DNA of 64,000 nucleotides from Sphingobacterium faecium (GCF_003054045.1 NZ_QBKH01000006.1:186001-250000), one strand, 5' to 3'; numbered from the stretch's first letter, positions 50,775 to 60,291 are shown. Numbers and translations are program-made. The notes: generated by a model from the sequence alone, not told the origin.

Positions 50775-53531
50775 ATGAAGAAGAAAGTCGTCGTCGTTAG
50801 CATTTTATTGAGTGTAATTGTGGCTGTCGGATTATTGACCTTTCAACAGGAGAATCCTGTCGATTTTAGTGCTGATGTGAAGCCGATTCTCAATAAACAC
50901 TGCATTACATGCCATGGGGGAGTAAAGAAAAATGGCGGATTTAGTTTACTTTTTGAAAATGAAGCATTTGCGAAAACAGAATCTGGTCAATCAGCTATAA
51001 TTAAGGGAGATGCAGACCATAGTGAATTTATTAAGCGGTTGACGAGTGATGATCCAGAGTTAAGGATGCCTTATAATGCGCCTATGCTCCATGATGATGA
51101 AATAGATATATTAAAAAGGTGGATAAATGAGGGAGCAAAATGGGGTGAGCATTGGGCATACACTTTACCAGAAAAAGTGGAAGTTCCAAAACCTTTTTCA
51201 TTTGCAAGCTTATTAGGGATGAACCCATCTGGGATATCGAATAATATCGATTATTTTATTCAGGACAAACTGAAAGAAAAAGACTTATCTTTTTCAAAAG
51301 AGGCAGATAAAGAAACTTTATTGCGACGCCTTTATTTAGATATTGTTGGTATACCTCCAAGTTTATCCGAACTACAATCCTTTGTAAAGGATACGAGAGA
51401 AGAGGCTTATGAGGAAAGAGTTGATCGACTATTAGCTTCTCAGCAGTATGGTGAAAAATGGGCAAGTTGGTGGTTAGACCTAGCTCGTTATGCCGATACA
51501 AAGGGTTATGAAAAGGACGGTTCAAGACAGATTTGGCCTTATCGCGATTGGCTCATTAAAGCTTTTAATAAAGATATGCCTTTCGACGAATTTATGGTAC
51601 AGCAATTAGCGGGTGACTTATTACCTGATCCAACTAAAGATCAGCTTATTGCAACTGCTTTTCACAGAAATACGATGAATAACGATGAAGGGGGGACAGA
51701 CAGTGAGGAATTCCGTATGGCTTCAGTTTTAGATCGTGTCAATACGACTTATCAGGTTTGGCTGAGTACAACTTTTGAATGTGTGCAGTGTCATAGTCAT
51801 ACTTATGATCCATTTAAATTTGAAGAGTATTACAAATCTGTCGCTTTTTTTAATAATACCCGTGATGAGGATACTCAGGGAGATCATCCCAGATTAAGGT
51901 TCTATAAGGCCGAAGATGAAAGCAGAGTGGATAGTATCAAATCTTGGTTGACCCAGAAAGGAAATCAAAAGTTGATTCGTTCAACAGATTTATTCTTGCA
52001 TACATTAGAACCTAAAATTCACGCACATTATAGTGATCAAGTTGAAAATGGTGCTTTGTATGACACCAAATGGCTCGGAATACGTTCTGGTGGAAGTGCA
52101 CGATTGAAACATATTACTTTACAAGGAAAGAAGCAACTATATATCAACTACTGGACAACTTTAAAGGGAGGCACTATTGAGGTAAGAAAGGGAAGTAAGA
52201 CGGGGCCATTACTGACCCTTGTACAACTTCCTAGCACTTCGGGAAGGCAGGTTATTCAAGCAGATATGAAGGAAGATACCGGAGTTCATGACCTTTATCT
52301 ACTATTTAAGAATGCAACAGCAGCAAAAGATCAGCCGATTTGTATGATTGAGTGGTTTGCGTTGCGCGAAGGGTTTCCAGTATCTACAGACCCGGAGTCC
52401 CAGCGTATGCAAAATAACTTTATGCAACTGATTAATACAAATCCTGAAAGTGTGCCTGTGATGATTGAAAATCCTGCAGAAATGCATCGTAAAACACATG
52501 TGTTCGAGCGGGGAAATAGGTTGGCTTTAGGTAAAGAAGTACAGCCAGCAGTCCCAGCAACATTAAATCCATTTCCAAAGGGGGCGCCTAACAATAGATT
52601 GGGTTTTGCGAAATGGATTGTAAGTAAAGATAATCCTTTGACAGCACGTACTTTGGTGAATAGAATCTGGGCACAATTATTTGGACGTGGGTTGGTGGAG
52701 CCACTTGGGGATATGGGGACGCAGAGTACACCATCTATGCATATTGAATTATTGGATTACTTAGCGCTAGATCTCATGCAAACAAAAAAATGGAGCATGA
52801 AGTCTTTAATTAAAGATATTGTCATGTCTTACACTTATAAACAATCATCAAGTTTAAATCAAGGTGATGCCGATAAAGATCCTGCCAATATTTATTTAGC
52901 AAGGGGTCCCAGATTCCGACTTTCTGCTGAACAGATTCGTGATCAGACATTAGCTGTTAGCGGTCTCCTAAGTTCCAAAATGTATGGACATTCGGTGATG
53001 CCCTATCAACCGGATGGTGTATGGATGACCGTGTATAGTGGTGAATCGTGGACTACAAGTACAGGTGAAGACCAATTTAGAAGGGGGCTTTATACATTTT
53101 TGAAACGGACAAGTCCTTATCCTTCATTTATCTCTTTTGATGCATCGAGCAGAGAAGTTTGTCTGGTCGACCGTATCAGAACAAATACGCCATTGCAAGC
53201 GCTTACAACTTTAAACGATCCTGTTTATCTGGAAGCAGCTAAACATCTTTCAAAGCTTATGCAGCAGGAAGGATCAGGAGATTCTAAAAAAATAATTTCC
53301 TATGCTTATAAGAAACTGATGTTAAAAAATCCGAGTGCAGAAAAAGTTGTTGCATTGGAAAAATTATATAAAGAGGCATTACTAAATTTCAATAAAAAAC
53401 CGGCAGAGGCTATCAAATTTATGGCTGTAAATGCCAGCGAATCAAAAGATCCAGCTTTAACTTCGAATGCTGCTTATATGGTTGTAGCCAATGCATTATT
53501 AAATCTGGATGAATTTCTTACAAAATCGTAA
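50775..53531 (+). CDS. Planctomycete-type cytochrome protein (PSCyt1-DUF1549-DUF1553)
   Basis: A 918-residue exported protein with an N-terminal hydrophobic anchor (about 5-22). An N-terminal cytochrome module carries the heme motif CITCH (43-47) with a distal Met region LRMPYNAPML. The DUF1549 domain (about 150-350) has LLRRLYLDIVGIPPS, WASWWLDLARYADT and a second CxxCH, CVQCH at 336-340. A carbohydrate-binding-like insert follows (about 400-535), then DUF1553 (about 590-890) with NPLTARTLVNRIWAQLFGRG and RLSAEQIRDQTLAVSGLL. The biochemical role is unknown; the family abounds in Planctomycetes and is linked to carbohydrate use. First of four genes, 5 nt before the DUF1501 gene. Confidence 0.88.
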   Translation: MKKKVVVVSILLSVIVAVGLLTFQQENPVDFSADVKPILNKHCITCHGGVKKNGGFSLLFENEAFAKTESGQSAIIKGDADHSEFIKRLTSDDPELRMPYNAPMLHDDEIDILKRWINEGAKWGEHWAYTLPEKVEVPKPFSFASLLGMNPSGISNNIDYFIQDKLKEKDLSFSKEADKETLLRRLYLDIVGIPPSLSELQSFVKDTREEAYEERVDRLLASQQYGEKWASWWLDLARYADTKGYEKDGSRQIWPYRDWLIKAFNKDMPFDEFMVQQLAGDLLPDPTKDQLIATAFHRNTMNNDEGGTDSEEFRMASVLDRVNTTYQVWLSTTFECVQCHSHTYDPFKFEEYYKSVAFFNNTRDEDTQGDHPRLRFYKAEDESRVDSIKSWLTQKGNQKLIRSTDLFLHTLEPKIHAHYSDQVENGALYDTKWLGIRSGGSARLKHITLQGKKQLYINYWTTLKGGTIEVRKGSKTGPLLTLVQLPSTSGRQVIQADMKEDTGVHDLYLLFKNATAAKDQPICMIEWFALREGFPVSTDPESQRMQNNFMQLINTNPESVPVMIENPAEMHRKTHVFERGNRLALGKEVQPAVPATLNPFPKGAPNNRLGFAKWIVSKDNPLTARTLVNRIWAQLFGRGLVEPLGDMGTQSTPSMHIELLDYLALDLMQTKKWSMKSLIKDIVMSYTYKQSSSLNQGDADKDPANIYLARGPRFRLSAEQIRDQTLAVSGLLSSKMYGHSVMPYQPDGVWMTVYSGESWTTSTGEDQFRRGLYTFLKRTSPYPSFISFDASSREVCLVDRIRTNTPLQALTTLNDPVYLEAAKHLSKLMQQEGSGDSKKIISYAYKKLMLKNPSAEKVVALEKLYKEALLNFNKKPAEAIKFMAVNASESKDPALTSNAAYMVVANALLNLDEFLTKS

Positions 53532-53536
53532 AGGAC

Positions 53537-55030
53537 ATGAAAGATCTCAATAAATTATTTCGTGAATTGCAACAACAGAAATTGCAGGCGGTCACGCGTA
53601 GACATTTTTTGAAGGATTGTGTGGCAGGTGTGGGAAGCATTGCATTAGCTAGTTTTTTGGCAAGTTGTGGAGGTAACTCGGGCTCATCTGGAGCGATAGA
53701 TCTAAATGCACTGAATCCACTAGTGCCGAAATCCCCACATTTTCCAGGAAAAGCAAAGAGCGTCATTTATTTGCATATGGCAGGAGCTCCTTCACAATTG
53801 GAACTCTTTGACTATAAGCCAGTGTTGCAGACATTACACAATCAACCTTGTCCAGAGTCACTATTAGCGGGAAAAACTTTTGCCTTTATTAGAGGAATTC
53901 CTAAAATGTTAGGCCCACAAGCGGCTTTTAAACAATATGGACAAAGCGGTGCTTGGGTATCCGATCATTTACCACATTTTAGCAAGGTTGTGGACGATGT
54001 CAGCTTCTTAAAAGCTGTGCATAGCGATCAGTTTAATCATGGTCCTGCCCAAATGTTTATGCAAACTGGTAGCGCAAGGCTGGGCAGACCAAGTATTGGG
54101 TCATGGGTGACTTATGGTTTGGGATCTGAAAATAGCAACTTGCCGGGTTTCGTTGTCTTGACTTCAGGAGGAAAAACTCCTGATGCAGGAAAGAGTGTCT
54201 GGGGATCTGGATTCTTACCATCCGTTTATCAAGGTGTACAATGCCGTTCGAAAGGAGATCCTGTAATCTATCTTGCCGATCCGGAAGGAATGAGCAGAGA
54301 TTTGAAAAGGCATGCTATTGATGCAATCAATGACGTAAATAAGGAAGAGTATAATACCTATAAAGATCCTGAAACATTATCTCGAATAGCCCAATATGAG
54401 ATGGCTTACAAAATGCAGGTGGCAGTTCCTGAGGTGATGGACATCAGTCAAGAACCCGCGCATATCCATGAACTATATGGTACAGAGCCGGGTAAAGAAT
54501 CTTTTGCTAATAACTGTTTACTGGCGCGTAAACTAGTTGAACAAGGTGTTCGTTATGTTCAACTATTTGATTGGGGCTGGGATAGCCATGGTACAAATGC
54601 TTCTGATTCTATAGATCTGGGATTCCGTAATAAGTGTAGAGAAATCGACAGACCAATGACAGCTTTAATTATGGACTTGAAACAACGCGGGTTATTGGAT
54701 GAGACATTAGTCGTATGGGGAGGAGAATTTGGGAGAACTCCAATGCAGGAAAATAGGGATAATAGTGATATGCCATTTTTAGGTCGTGATCATCATACGG
54801 ATGCCTACACGATCTGGATGGCAGGAGGCGGAGTCAAAAAAGGGGTGACCTATGGCGAGACCGATGAAATCGGGTTTACAGGTGTCAGCGGAAGATCGTC
54901 CGTTCATGACGTACATGCTACTATGCTTCATCTACTTGGCTTTGATCATGAAAAATTTACTTATGAATTTCAGGGAAGGCCATTCCGTTTGACGGATGTT
55001 GAAGGTAACCTGATTAGTGCGATTGTTTAA
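53537..55030 (+). CDS. DUF1501 protein, Tat-exported
   Basis: A 497-residue protein. The N-terminal TRRHFLKDCVAGVGSIAL is a twin-arginine signal, and LASCGG after it is a lipobox-like site, so it is probably a Tat-exported lipoprotein. DUF1501 features are SVIYLHMAGAPSQLELFDYKP, FNHGPAQMFMQTGSARLGRP, VVWGGEFGRTP and GRDHHTDAYTIWMAGGGVK. The fold is sulfatase/phosphatase-like, with metal-binding His/Asp residues in the last two. DUF1501 and DUF1553 genes are almost always paired, as here. The substrate is unknown. Confidence 0.88.
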   Translation: MKDLNKLFRELQQQKLQAVTRRHFLKDCVAGVGSIALASFLASCGGNSGSSGAIDLNALNPLVPKSPHFPGKAKSVIYLHMAGAPSQLELFDYKPVLQTLHNQPCPESLLAGKTFAFIRGIPKMLGPQAAFKQYGQSGAWVSDHLPHFSKVVDDVSFLKAVHSDQFNHGPAQMFMQTGSARLGRPSIGSWVTYGLGSENSNLPGFVVLTSGGKTPDAGKSVWGSGFLPSVYQGVQCRSKGDPVIYLADPEGMSRDLKRHAIDAINDVNKEEYNTYKDPETLSRIAQYEMAYKMQVAVPEVMDISQEPAHIHELYGTEPGKESFANNCLLARKLVEQGVRYVQLFDWGWDSHGTNASDSIDLGFRNKCREIDRPMTALIMDLKQRGLLDETLVVWGGEFGRTPMQENRDNSDMPFLGRDHHTDAYTIWMAGGGVKKGVTYGETDEIGFTGVSGRSSVHDVHATMLHLLGFDHEKFTYEFQGRPFRLTDVEGNLISAIV

Positions 55031-55042
55031 TAAATACGTGGA

Positions 55043-55924
55043 ATGAAATATCTATATAGCATTATGCTTTTTGTTTTGTGGGCTCTACCAAATCAAGCTC
55101 AAGTAAATGATCATTTGAAGATCAAGTTCTACTGTACCAATTGGGGTATGGCTGAGTCGTGGGATAGTTACTGTGCCCGAGTAAGTCAAGCTGGATTTGA
55201 CGGTCTAGAGACTTGGCTTCCCGCAGCAGGAGAAGAGCGTACAGCCATGTTTGATGCTTTAAAAAAACATAAGCTCTCTTTGGGTTTATTAAGTGGAGGT
55301 GGTGGTGCCAATTTTGAGCAGTATCTGGCTTCTTTTATAAAAAATGTTGAGGATGCCGCGCAACAAAAACCGGATTATATCAATTGTCATACTGGAAAAG
55401 AGTATTATACGTTTGAACAAAATAAAGCTTTAATTGATGCAGCAGAAGCCATTTCTAAAAAAACGGGTATCCCAGTTAGACATGAAACACACCGCGGCCG
55501 ATTTAGCTTTGCCGCACATATTACAAAAAAGTATTTAGAAGAGATTCCGCATTTGCGTTTAACATTAGATATATCACATTGGTGTAATGTTCATGAGTCC
55601 ATGTTATCAGATCAGAAAGAAGCCGTTCAATTGGCGCTTTTAAAGACTGGACATATACATGCTCGTGTTGGTCATCCGCAAGGACCACAGGTTAATGATC
55701 CCGCTGCGCCAGAATGGAAGCCTATACTGGATCAGCATTTAGCATGGTGGGATGAAATTGTACGTATCCATAAGGAAAATAAGGCAAAAGTTTTGACCAT
55801 AACAACTGAGTTTGGTCCATCAGGATATTTGCCGACTTTACCCTATACACAACAACCTGTAGCCGATCAATGGAGTATCAATGTGTTCATGTTAAATCTT
55901 TTAAAAGCACGATATAAATCATGA
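55043..55924 (+). CDS. Exported sugar-phosphate isomerase/epimerase-like TIM-barrel protein
   Basis: A 293-residue protein with a signal peptide (MKYLYSIMLFVLWALPNQAQ). The AP-endonuclease-2/xylose-isomerase-like barrel shows FDGLETWLPA, PDYINCHTGKEYYTF, IPVRHETHRGRFSFA (metal Glu/His), LTLDISHWCN and a C-terminal TITTEFGPSGYLPT. These residues fit the usual divalent-metal site, so it may isomerise or epimerise a sugar or keto-sugar in the periplasm. It lies 12 nt after the DUF1501 gene and overlaps the next gene by 4 nt (ATGA). Confidence 0.85.
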   Translation: MKYLYSIMLFVLWALPNQAQVNDHLKIKFYCTNWGMAESWDSYCARVSQAGFDGLETWLPAAGEERTAMFDALKKHKLSLGLLSGGGGANFEQYLASFIKNVEDAAQQKPDYINCHTGKEYYTFEQNKALIDAAEAISKKTGIPVRHETHRGRFSFAAHITKKYLEEIPHLRLTLDISHWCNVHESMLSDQKEAVQLALLKTGHIHARVGHPQGPQVNDPAAPEWKPILDQHLAWWDEIVRIHKENKAKVLTITTEFGPSGYLPTLPYTQQPVADQWSINVFMLNLLKARYKS

Positions 55925-57354
55925 TGTTGTTTTTTGAAGAGCTCATGAATTTTACAGGAAGATGGCATCCAATTTTAGTACATCTTCCTATCGGAATGTT
56001 AATTATTGCCTTTATAAGGGCATTGTTTTCAAGAAGAGAACACTATAAAAATATAGGACCGGCAATATCATTATCGTTATTGTTAGGAAGTATCGCCGCA
56101 GTTTTAGCTTGTTTTACAGGATACCTGTTGTCTTTGCAAGGTGGTTATGAGCAAGAAACGTTGAATTTTCATCAATGGTTAGGGCTTGCTGTTGCGGTCA
56201 TTAGTCTATTTTTGTATTTTCTTTATAAAGAGGGAGTCCGTTATTCTTTTATAGTAAAATTAAGATCTTATCGCCTGTTACTGTTATTTGTAATGTTTAT
56301 TCTTATCGGTTTTACAGGTCACTTCGGAGGTACCTTGACACATGGCAAAGGATATTTTAAAGATGCGCTTCCCTCGGCAATTAAAGATGCAGTAGGGATC
56401 GAGCAGGTATCTGAAGAAACAATTTTACTGACAAATGTGCAACAAGTACAGGTGTATTCAGGGATTATCCAGCCTATTCTGAAACAAAGATGTGAAAGCT
56501 GTCACGGGGAGAAAAAGAAAGAAGGAGGTTTAGCTCTTCAAGATCAAGCCCATTTATTAAAGGGTGGAGATGGAGGAACGGTTCTTATCGCTAATGATTT
56601 AGAAAAAAGTGAATTATATGCTCGTTTGATTCTACCCGAAGGGCATAAAAAAAGAATGCCTCCAAAAGGTCGTAAACCAATTACCGCGGAACAGATTAAA
56701 TTGATTGAGTGGTGGGTGAAAGAAGGTGCTGATTTTGGTAAAAAATCGAGTGACTTGGTACAGACTGCAGAGATTAAGGAGATTTTAGGGAAATTGGAGA
56801 AGGGAAGTGAAACTACTTCACCGTTTGAAGAACTTCCAGAAGCAAAGAAATTGCCTGTAGATTTTGTACAGCAGTTGCAAGCAAAAGGAATCAAGGTTTT
56901 GCCTATAGCCAGCAATAGTGAGTATGTAGCCATTAATGCCATTAACTATCCTGAATTTGATGATCAGGATTTAAAAGATCTTTTAAAGATCAAGGATAAC
57001 ATTGTGCAATTGAAATTGGGGAATACTGTTATAACTGACCAAGGACTTAAGATGATGACCGAATTTCCTAATTTGATGAAGTTGCATTTAGAAAATACGA
57101 AAATTACAGATGTAGGGATCGGTTATTTAAATGGGCATCCTGCATTATCATACATTAATTTATTTGCTGTTCCTGTTACAGATAAAGGGTTAGAAAAATT
57201 AAATAAAATGCCCAAATTGAAACAGATCTATGCTTATCAAACTAAAGCAACGTTAACCGGTGTTGAAAATTTGAAGAAGATCGCTAAACAAGTTGTGCTG
57301 GATACAGGATCTTATCAATTACCTTTTTTAGCTTCGGATACTGTTCGTTTTTGA
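55921..57354 (+). CDS. DUF2231-cytochrome-LRR membrane protein
   Basis: A 477-residue protein. Residues 1-137 hold a DUF2231-type four-helix membrane domain (RWHPILVHLPIGMLIIAFI, FHQWLGLAVAV, GHFGGTLTHG), whose histidines could bind heme b. A cytochrome module with CESCH (191-195) and the MPPKGRKPI loop follows (about 180-280), then leucine-rich repeats (about 320-460; ITDQGLKMMTEFPNLMKLHL and similar). It could pass electrons from the periplasmic partners to the membrane respiratory chain; this is inference from domain order. Last gene of the operon; a strong hairpin terminator follows. Confidence 0.87.
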   Translation: MMLFFEELMNFTGRWHPILVHLPIGMLIIAFIRALFSRREHYKNIGPAISLSLLLGSIAAVLACFTGYLLSLQGGYEQETLNFHQWLGLAVAVISLFLYFLYKEGVRYSFIVKLRSYRLLLLFVMFILIGFTGHFGGTLTHGKGYFKDALPSAIKDAVGIEQVSEETILLTNVQQVQVYSGIIQPILKQRCESCHGEKKKEGGLALQDQAHLLKGGDGGTVLIANDLEKSELYARLILPEGHKKRMPPKGRKPITAEQIKLIEWWVKEGADFGKKSSDLVQTAEIKEILGKLEKGSETTSPFEELPEAKKLPVDFVQQLQAKGIKVLPIASNSEYVAINAINYPEFDDQDLKDLLKIKDNIVQLKLGNTVITDQGLKMMTEFPNLMKLHLENTKITDVGIGYLNGHPALSYINLFAVPVTDKGLEKLNKMPKLKQIYAYQTKATLTGVENLKKIAKQVVLDTGSYQLPFLASDTVRF

Positions 57355-57530
57355 AAACGGTCTATCAATTGAAGTCCTTATTGGTAGGTAACCTACGTGG
57401 CAAATTTCAATTTTTAAATGCTTTTTTTTAGCCTTATTTTTTAATAAAAAATATAAATCTAATAGGGTGATGTTTAAAAATTATTAAAGAAATGATTTTT
57501 ATTCCTATTAGTAAAGGATTATAATTGTAT

Positions 57531-57574
57531 TTTATCATTGGATTTATAATGAATATTATAAATCCAATGATAAA
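57531..57574. terminator. Bidirectional terminator sharing sequence with the GNAT gene 3' end
   Basis: Two perfect 20-nt arms (57531-57550 and 57555-57574; TTTATCATTGGATTTATAAT on the left) close over the loop GAAT, then TTTTTC on plus. The right arm is also the last six or so codons of the convergent GNAT gene. Confidence 0.8.
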
Positions 57575-58074
57575 TTTTTCTGCTTCCTTGTTAATATTAA
57601 TTTTTCAATGCTAACGCCTTCTTCATTTCCTTGAAAGTAGCTTATAAATCCAAACTTTTCTAACAATTTTCTAGAAGCAATATTTTGTGGATGAATTACC
57701 GCAATGATATCTTTGTCCTGATCTATTTTCAATGCTAAAGATAATAGATGTTCACAGATTTTAGTTCCTAGACCTTTCTTCCAATGCTCTCTTTTGAGTA
57801 AATAGCCAATTTCAAAAACGCTATTATCTTTTTTGTAAAAGACTAGTTTGCAATCTCCTATGATTGTGTCATTTGCTGCGTCTAATACTTGAAAATAACC
57901 TAAACATTCATGCTGTCGGCCTAGATCCAGAATAAAGTCAAATTTTTTATTAGCATCAGCTACGGACATACCTTTTCCAGTGATGTATTTCATCACATCA
58001 TCTTCCTTAACGAGATTGTGATAGTGCAAAAAGTCTTTTGCAGTATATTTTTTAAAGGTGAGTTTGGTAATCAT
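57556..58074 (-). CDS. GNAT N-acetyltransferase (RimJ/RimL type)
   Basis: A 172-residue protein. The acetyl-CoA-binding motif A is in LKREHWKKGLGTKICEHLL (about 114-132). Earlier beta strands include TIIGDCKLVFYKKDNSVFEI, and the end of the fold is NIASRKLLEKFGFISYFQG. The overall pattern is that of ribosomal-protein-alanine or amino-sugar acetyltransferases, but the substrate is unknown. Its 3' end forms one arm of the terminator that closes both it and the convergent cytochrome operon. Confidence 0.85.
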   Translation of the reverse strand: MITKLTFKKYTAKDFLHYHNLVKEDDVMKYITGKGMSVADANKKFDFILDLGRQHECLGYFQVLDAANDTIIGDCKLVFYKKDNSVFEIGYLLKREHWKKGLGTKICEHLLSLALKIDQDKDIIAVIHPQNIASRKLLEKFGFISYFQGNEEGVSIEKLILTRKQKNLSLDL

Positions 58075-58199
58075 ATGTGATAAAAATTAGATCTTAGCAA
58101 ATGGCGATTTTTTTATTTTGAGGTTTTTAAAGGTTTCATTATATGTGAATAAGTTAAAATATGGAATTTTTAAATAGAAATCATGTTTACCAAAAAATA

Positions 58200-58640
58200 T
58201 TACTCTTTATGCCATTTCATTATCAGCTCAATTTCTCCTGTTTCAGCATCTATCAGTTCGGAAACCTCTACAAATCCCTTTTTTTGATAAAATGCTACAC
58301 TTGGTCTGTTCTTTTTGTAAACTTTTAATTGGAGATTATGCCGCATTTTTTTGGCATGATTTAACAATAATGTTCCTACCCCTTGACCTTGACCATGTGG
58401 TGAAACAAAAATGGCAGCTACATCATTCTCTACGAGTGCAATAAAACCTAGAATTCTAACTCCACTGTCTAATAAGTATGTTTCTGAAGAGGGTAAATAT
58501 TGTTTTCGCATGGCAATTTTATTTGCCTTCCAATATTCTTTTTTAATAAAGTCATGTGCTTGCAGTGATGCCTGGTACCATATTTCGACAAGCTGATCCA
58601 GATCAGCTTCATCTGCTTTTCTAATCATTGAATTATTCAT
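58200..58640 (-). CDS. GNAT N-acetyltransferase
   Basis: A 146-residue protein starting at MNNSMIRKADEADLDQ (58640). The frame is open 23 codons further up, but the family normally begins with 'MIRKA', so 58628 is also plausible. Motif A is VSPHGQGQGVGTLLLNHAKK, followed by LQLKVYKKNRPSVAFYQKKG. Length and pattern fit small lysine or small-molecule acetyltransferases. No functional link to its neighbours is visible. Confidence 0.8.
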   Translation of the reverse strand: MNNSMIRKADEADLDQLVEIWYQASLQAHDFIKKEYWKANKIAMRKQYLPSSETYLLDSGVRILGFIALVENDVAAIFVSPHGQGQGVGTLLLNHAKKMRHNLQLKVYKKNRPSVAFYQKKGFVEVSELIDAETGEIELIMKWHKE

Positions 58641-58736
58641 AATCGCGTATTTATTGCATGTTTGTGTTTTAGTATTCATGGAGGATTTATGGTTTAATAG
58701 CTCTCTCATTCAAAAATAACATGCTTATACTTATTT

Positions 58737-59192
58737 TTAAATTGTTTTTGTTATTTTTTGCCAGTCAGCATAGCTTAATACCCCTAATTCAGGCTGTCCT
58801 TGACCGTCTAACATACTGATAAACTCCAGACTATTGCCATCAGGATCGTCAAAATAAATAGCAATAGCGGGCATCCATGCAAAAACCATTGGATCAGTAC
58901 AACCGTTGTTTAAAAAATTGTAAGGTTTTAAATCATTTTTTTCTAGCCATGATACGGCATTGTCTCGTATAAATTCCAAATCACAATGAAATGCAAAGTG
59001 TCTTTTTTGAATCGGTGAAGGTTTTTCCCATAGCCCCAGCATCGCTTTTTTAGCGGGTGTCAACCAGAGAAATGCAATGCGACGGGGATGGTCGATATGT
59101 GCCAATTCCAAATTTAGGGTATGGGAATAAAATGCAATCGCTTCTTCCATATTGCTCACTTCGATATGGGTTTCAAATAGTCCATTAATCAT
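58737..59192 (-). CDS. VOC (glyoxalase/bleomycin-resistance) family protein
   Basis: A 151-residue protein; ATG at 59192 (MINGLFETHIEVSNME) is preferred, since the frame is open 15 codons upstream without family sequence. It has two beta-alpha-beta-beta-beta modules: THIEVSNMEEAIAFYSHTL with metal-type His, and IAIYFDDPDGNSLEFISML with metal-type Glu. It could be a metal-dependent dioxygenase, lyase or antibiotic-binding protein; nothing shows which. It lies 27 nt before the GNAT gene, same strand. Confidence 0.8.
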   Translation of the reverse strand: MINGLFETHIEVSNMEEAIAFYSHTLNLELAHIDHPRRIAFLWLTPAKKAMLGLWEKPSPIQKRHFAFHCDLEFIRDNAVSWLEKNDLKPYNFLNNGCTDPMVFAWMPAIAIYFDDPDGNSLEFISMLDGQGQPELGVLSYADWQKITKTI

Positions 59193-59273
59193 AGTTTCTT
59201 GTTTTGATTTAGTCAAAGCTAACAAGAATATCACCATGGGTAGATAGCAGATATGCGGTAAAGCAGACCTTTT

Positions 59274-60122
59274 TTACGGTTTTGATCGGTAATCGGTAGG
59301 AGTCATGCCCCGTAATTTGTAAAAGAGTCGTGAAAAGTGATTGGCTGTGTCAAAGTTGAGCATGAGCGCAATCTGTTTGATGTTCATATCTCCATATTTT
59401 AACAAAAGTTCAGCTTCAACCATAAGCTGATTTTGAATTAAACGGAGTGCCGAATATCCAAGTTGATCATGTACACATTCGCTTAGGTATTTAGGTGATA
59501 TATGAAGTTTATCAGCGTAAAATGCGACATCTTTAGCTATTTTAATATGCTCTTTTACTAAATTTCGAAAGCGCTGTGTAATTTGATATTTTCGATTAAT
59601 GGAAGTATCCGAATTGATTAAACAAACTTCACAGATCCGGTTATATTCGTATAAAAGTTGGATGAGATAAAGACGAATCATGTCTATTCCAAATGGTTTA
59701 CCATGATCAAGTTCCAATTTTATTTTTTTAAACTTATAGCAAAAATCATGAAATTCTATCCTTTTTAACGGAAATGTTGGCGCATATTCTGGATTTATAA
59801 ATAAGAGGTCTTGCAGAATCTTGGTTTCAAATATACCTGTAGATAGGAGTGTGCTGTCAAAATTAATGATCTGTGCCGCATAATCGGAACTAGGACGCTG
59901 TAATGAATAGGTAGATAAAGGTGGGATTATAGTAATAGAACTTTTAGTTATTCGAAAAGTATGATGATCGATCTGTATTTCACAAAATCCTTTCATTCCT
60001 AAGATAAGCACGTAACAGTTTGTTCTCTGATCATTTATTGCCTTGAATTCTGATGCAGAGCATAATTCTATCTGTACGGTACTATCATTTTTCAATGTGT
60101 TAAGGAGTTCTTTTTGAGTCAT
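59274..60122 (-). CDS. AraC-family transcriptional regulator
   Basis: A 282-residue protein. The N-terminal sensor domain (about 1-170) has a cupin-like beta pattern (GFCEIQIDHHTFRITKSSIT). The C-terminal HTH pair (about 185-280) contains FYADKLHISPKYLSECVHDQ and IALMLNFDTANHFSRLFYKL. It lies between the VOC gene and the second SusC/SusD operon, all on the minus strand, and may control either; a terminator separates it from susD. Confidence 0.85.
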   Translation of the reverse strand: MTQKELLNTLKNDSTVQIELCSASEFKAINDQRTNCYVLILGMKGFCEIQIDHHTFRITKSSITIIPPLSTYSLQRPSSDYAAQIINFDSTLLSTGIFETKILQDLLFINPEYAPTFPLKRIEFHDFCYKFKKIKLELDHGKPFGIDMIRLYLIQLLYEYNRICEVCLINSDTSINRKYQITQRFRNLVKEHIKIAKDVAFYADKLHISPKYLSECVHDQLGYSALRLIQNQLMVEAELLLKYGDMNIKQIALMLNFDTANHFSRLFYKLRGMTPTDYRSKP

Positions 60123-60242
60123 TATTTACTATTATATTCTTAGTAGAGGTTTTATTTTCCTTTATTTTATCTATTCATGGTCTGACTTGTGCCAGATAAC
60201 AAAAGTACAGCATATCTGCAGTAAATTTTCATGTATTCCTAT

Positions 60243-60283
60243 GATAAAAAAATAAACCCCTTAAATCAATGACTTAAGGGGGT
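60243..60283 (-). terminator. Terminator of the second SusC/SusD operon
   Basis: ACCCCTTAA (60256-60264) pairs with TTAAGGGGG (60274-60282) around a 9-nt loop. The minus strand then runs into a T-rich tract (A-run at 60244-60256 on plus). Confidence 0.75.
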
Positions 60284-60291
60284 ATTATCGG

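Noticed and set aside
56544..56942. Minus-strand 132-codon open frame
   Set aside because: Antisense to the DUF2231-cytochrome protein gene, including its CxxCH-module region; a shadow frame.
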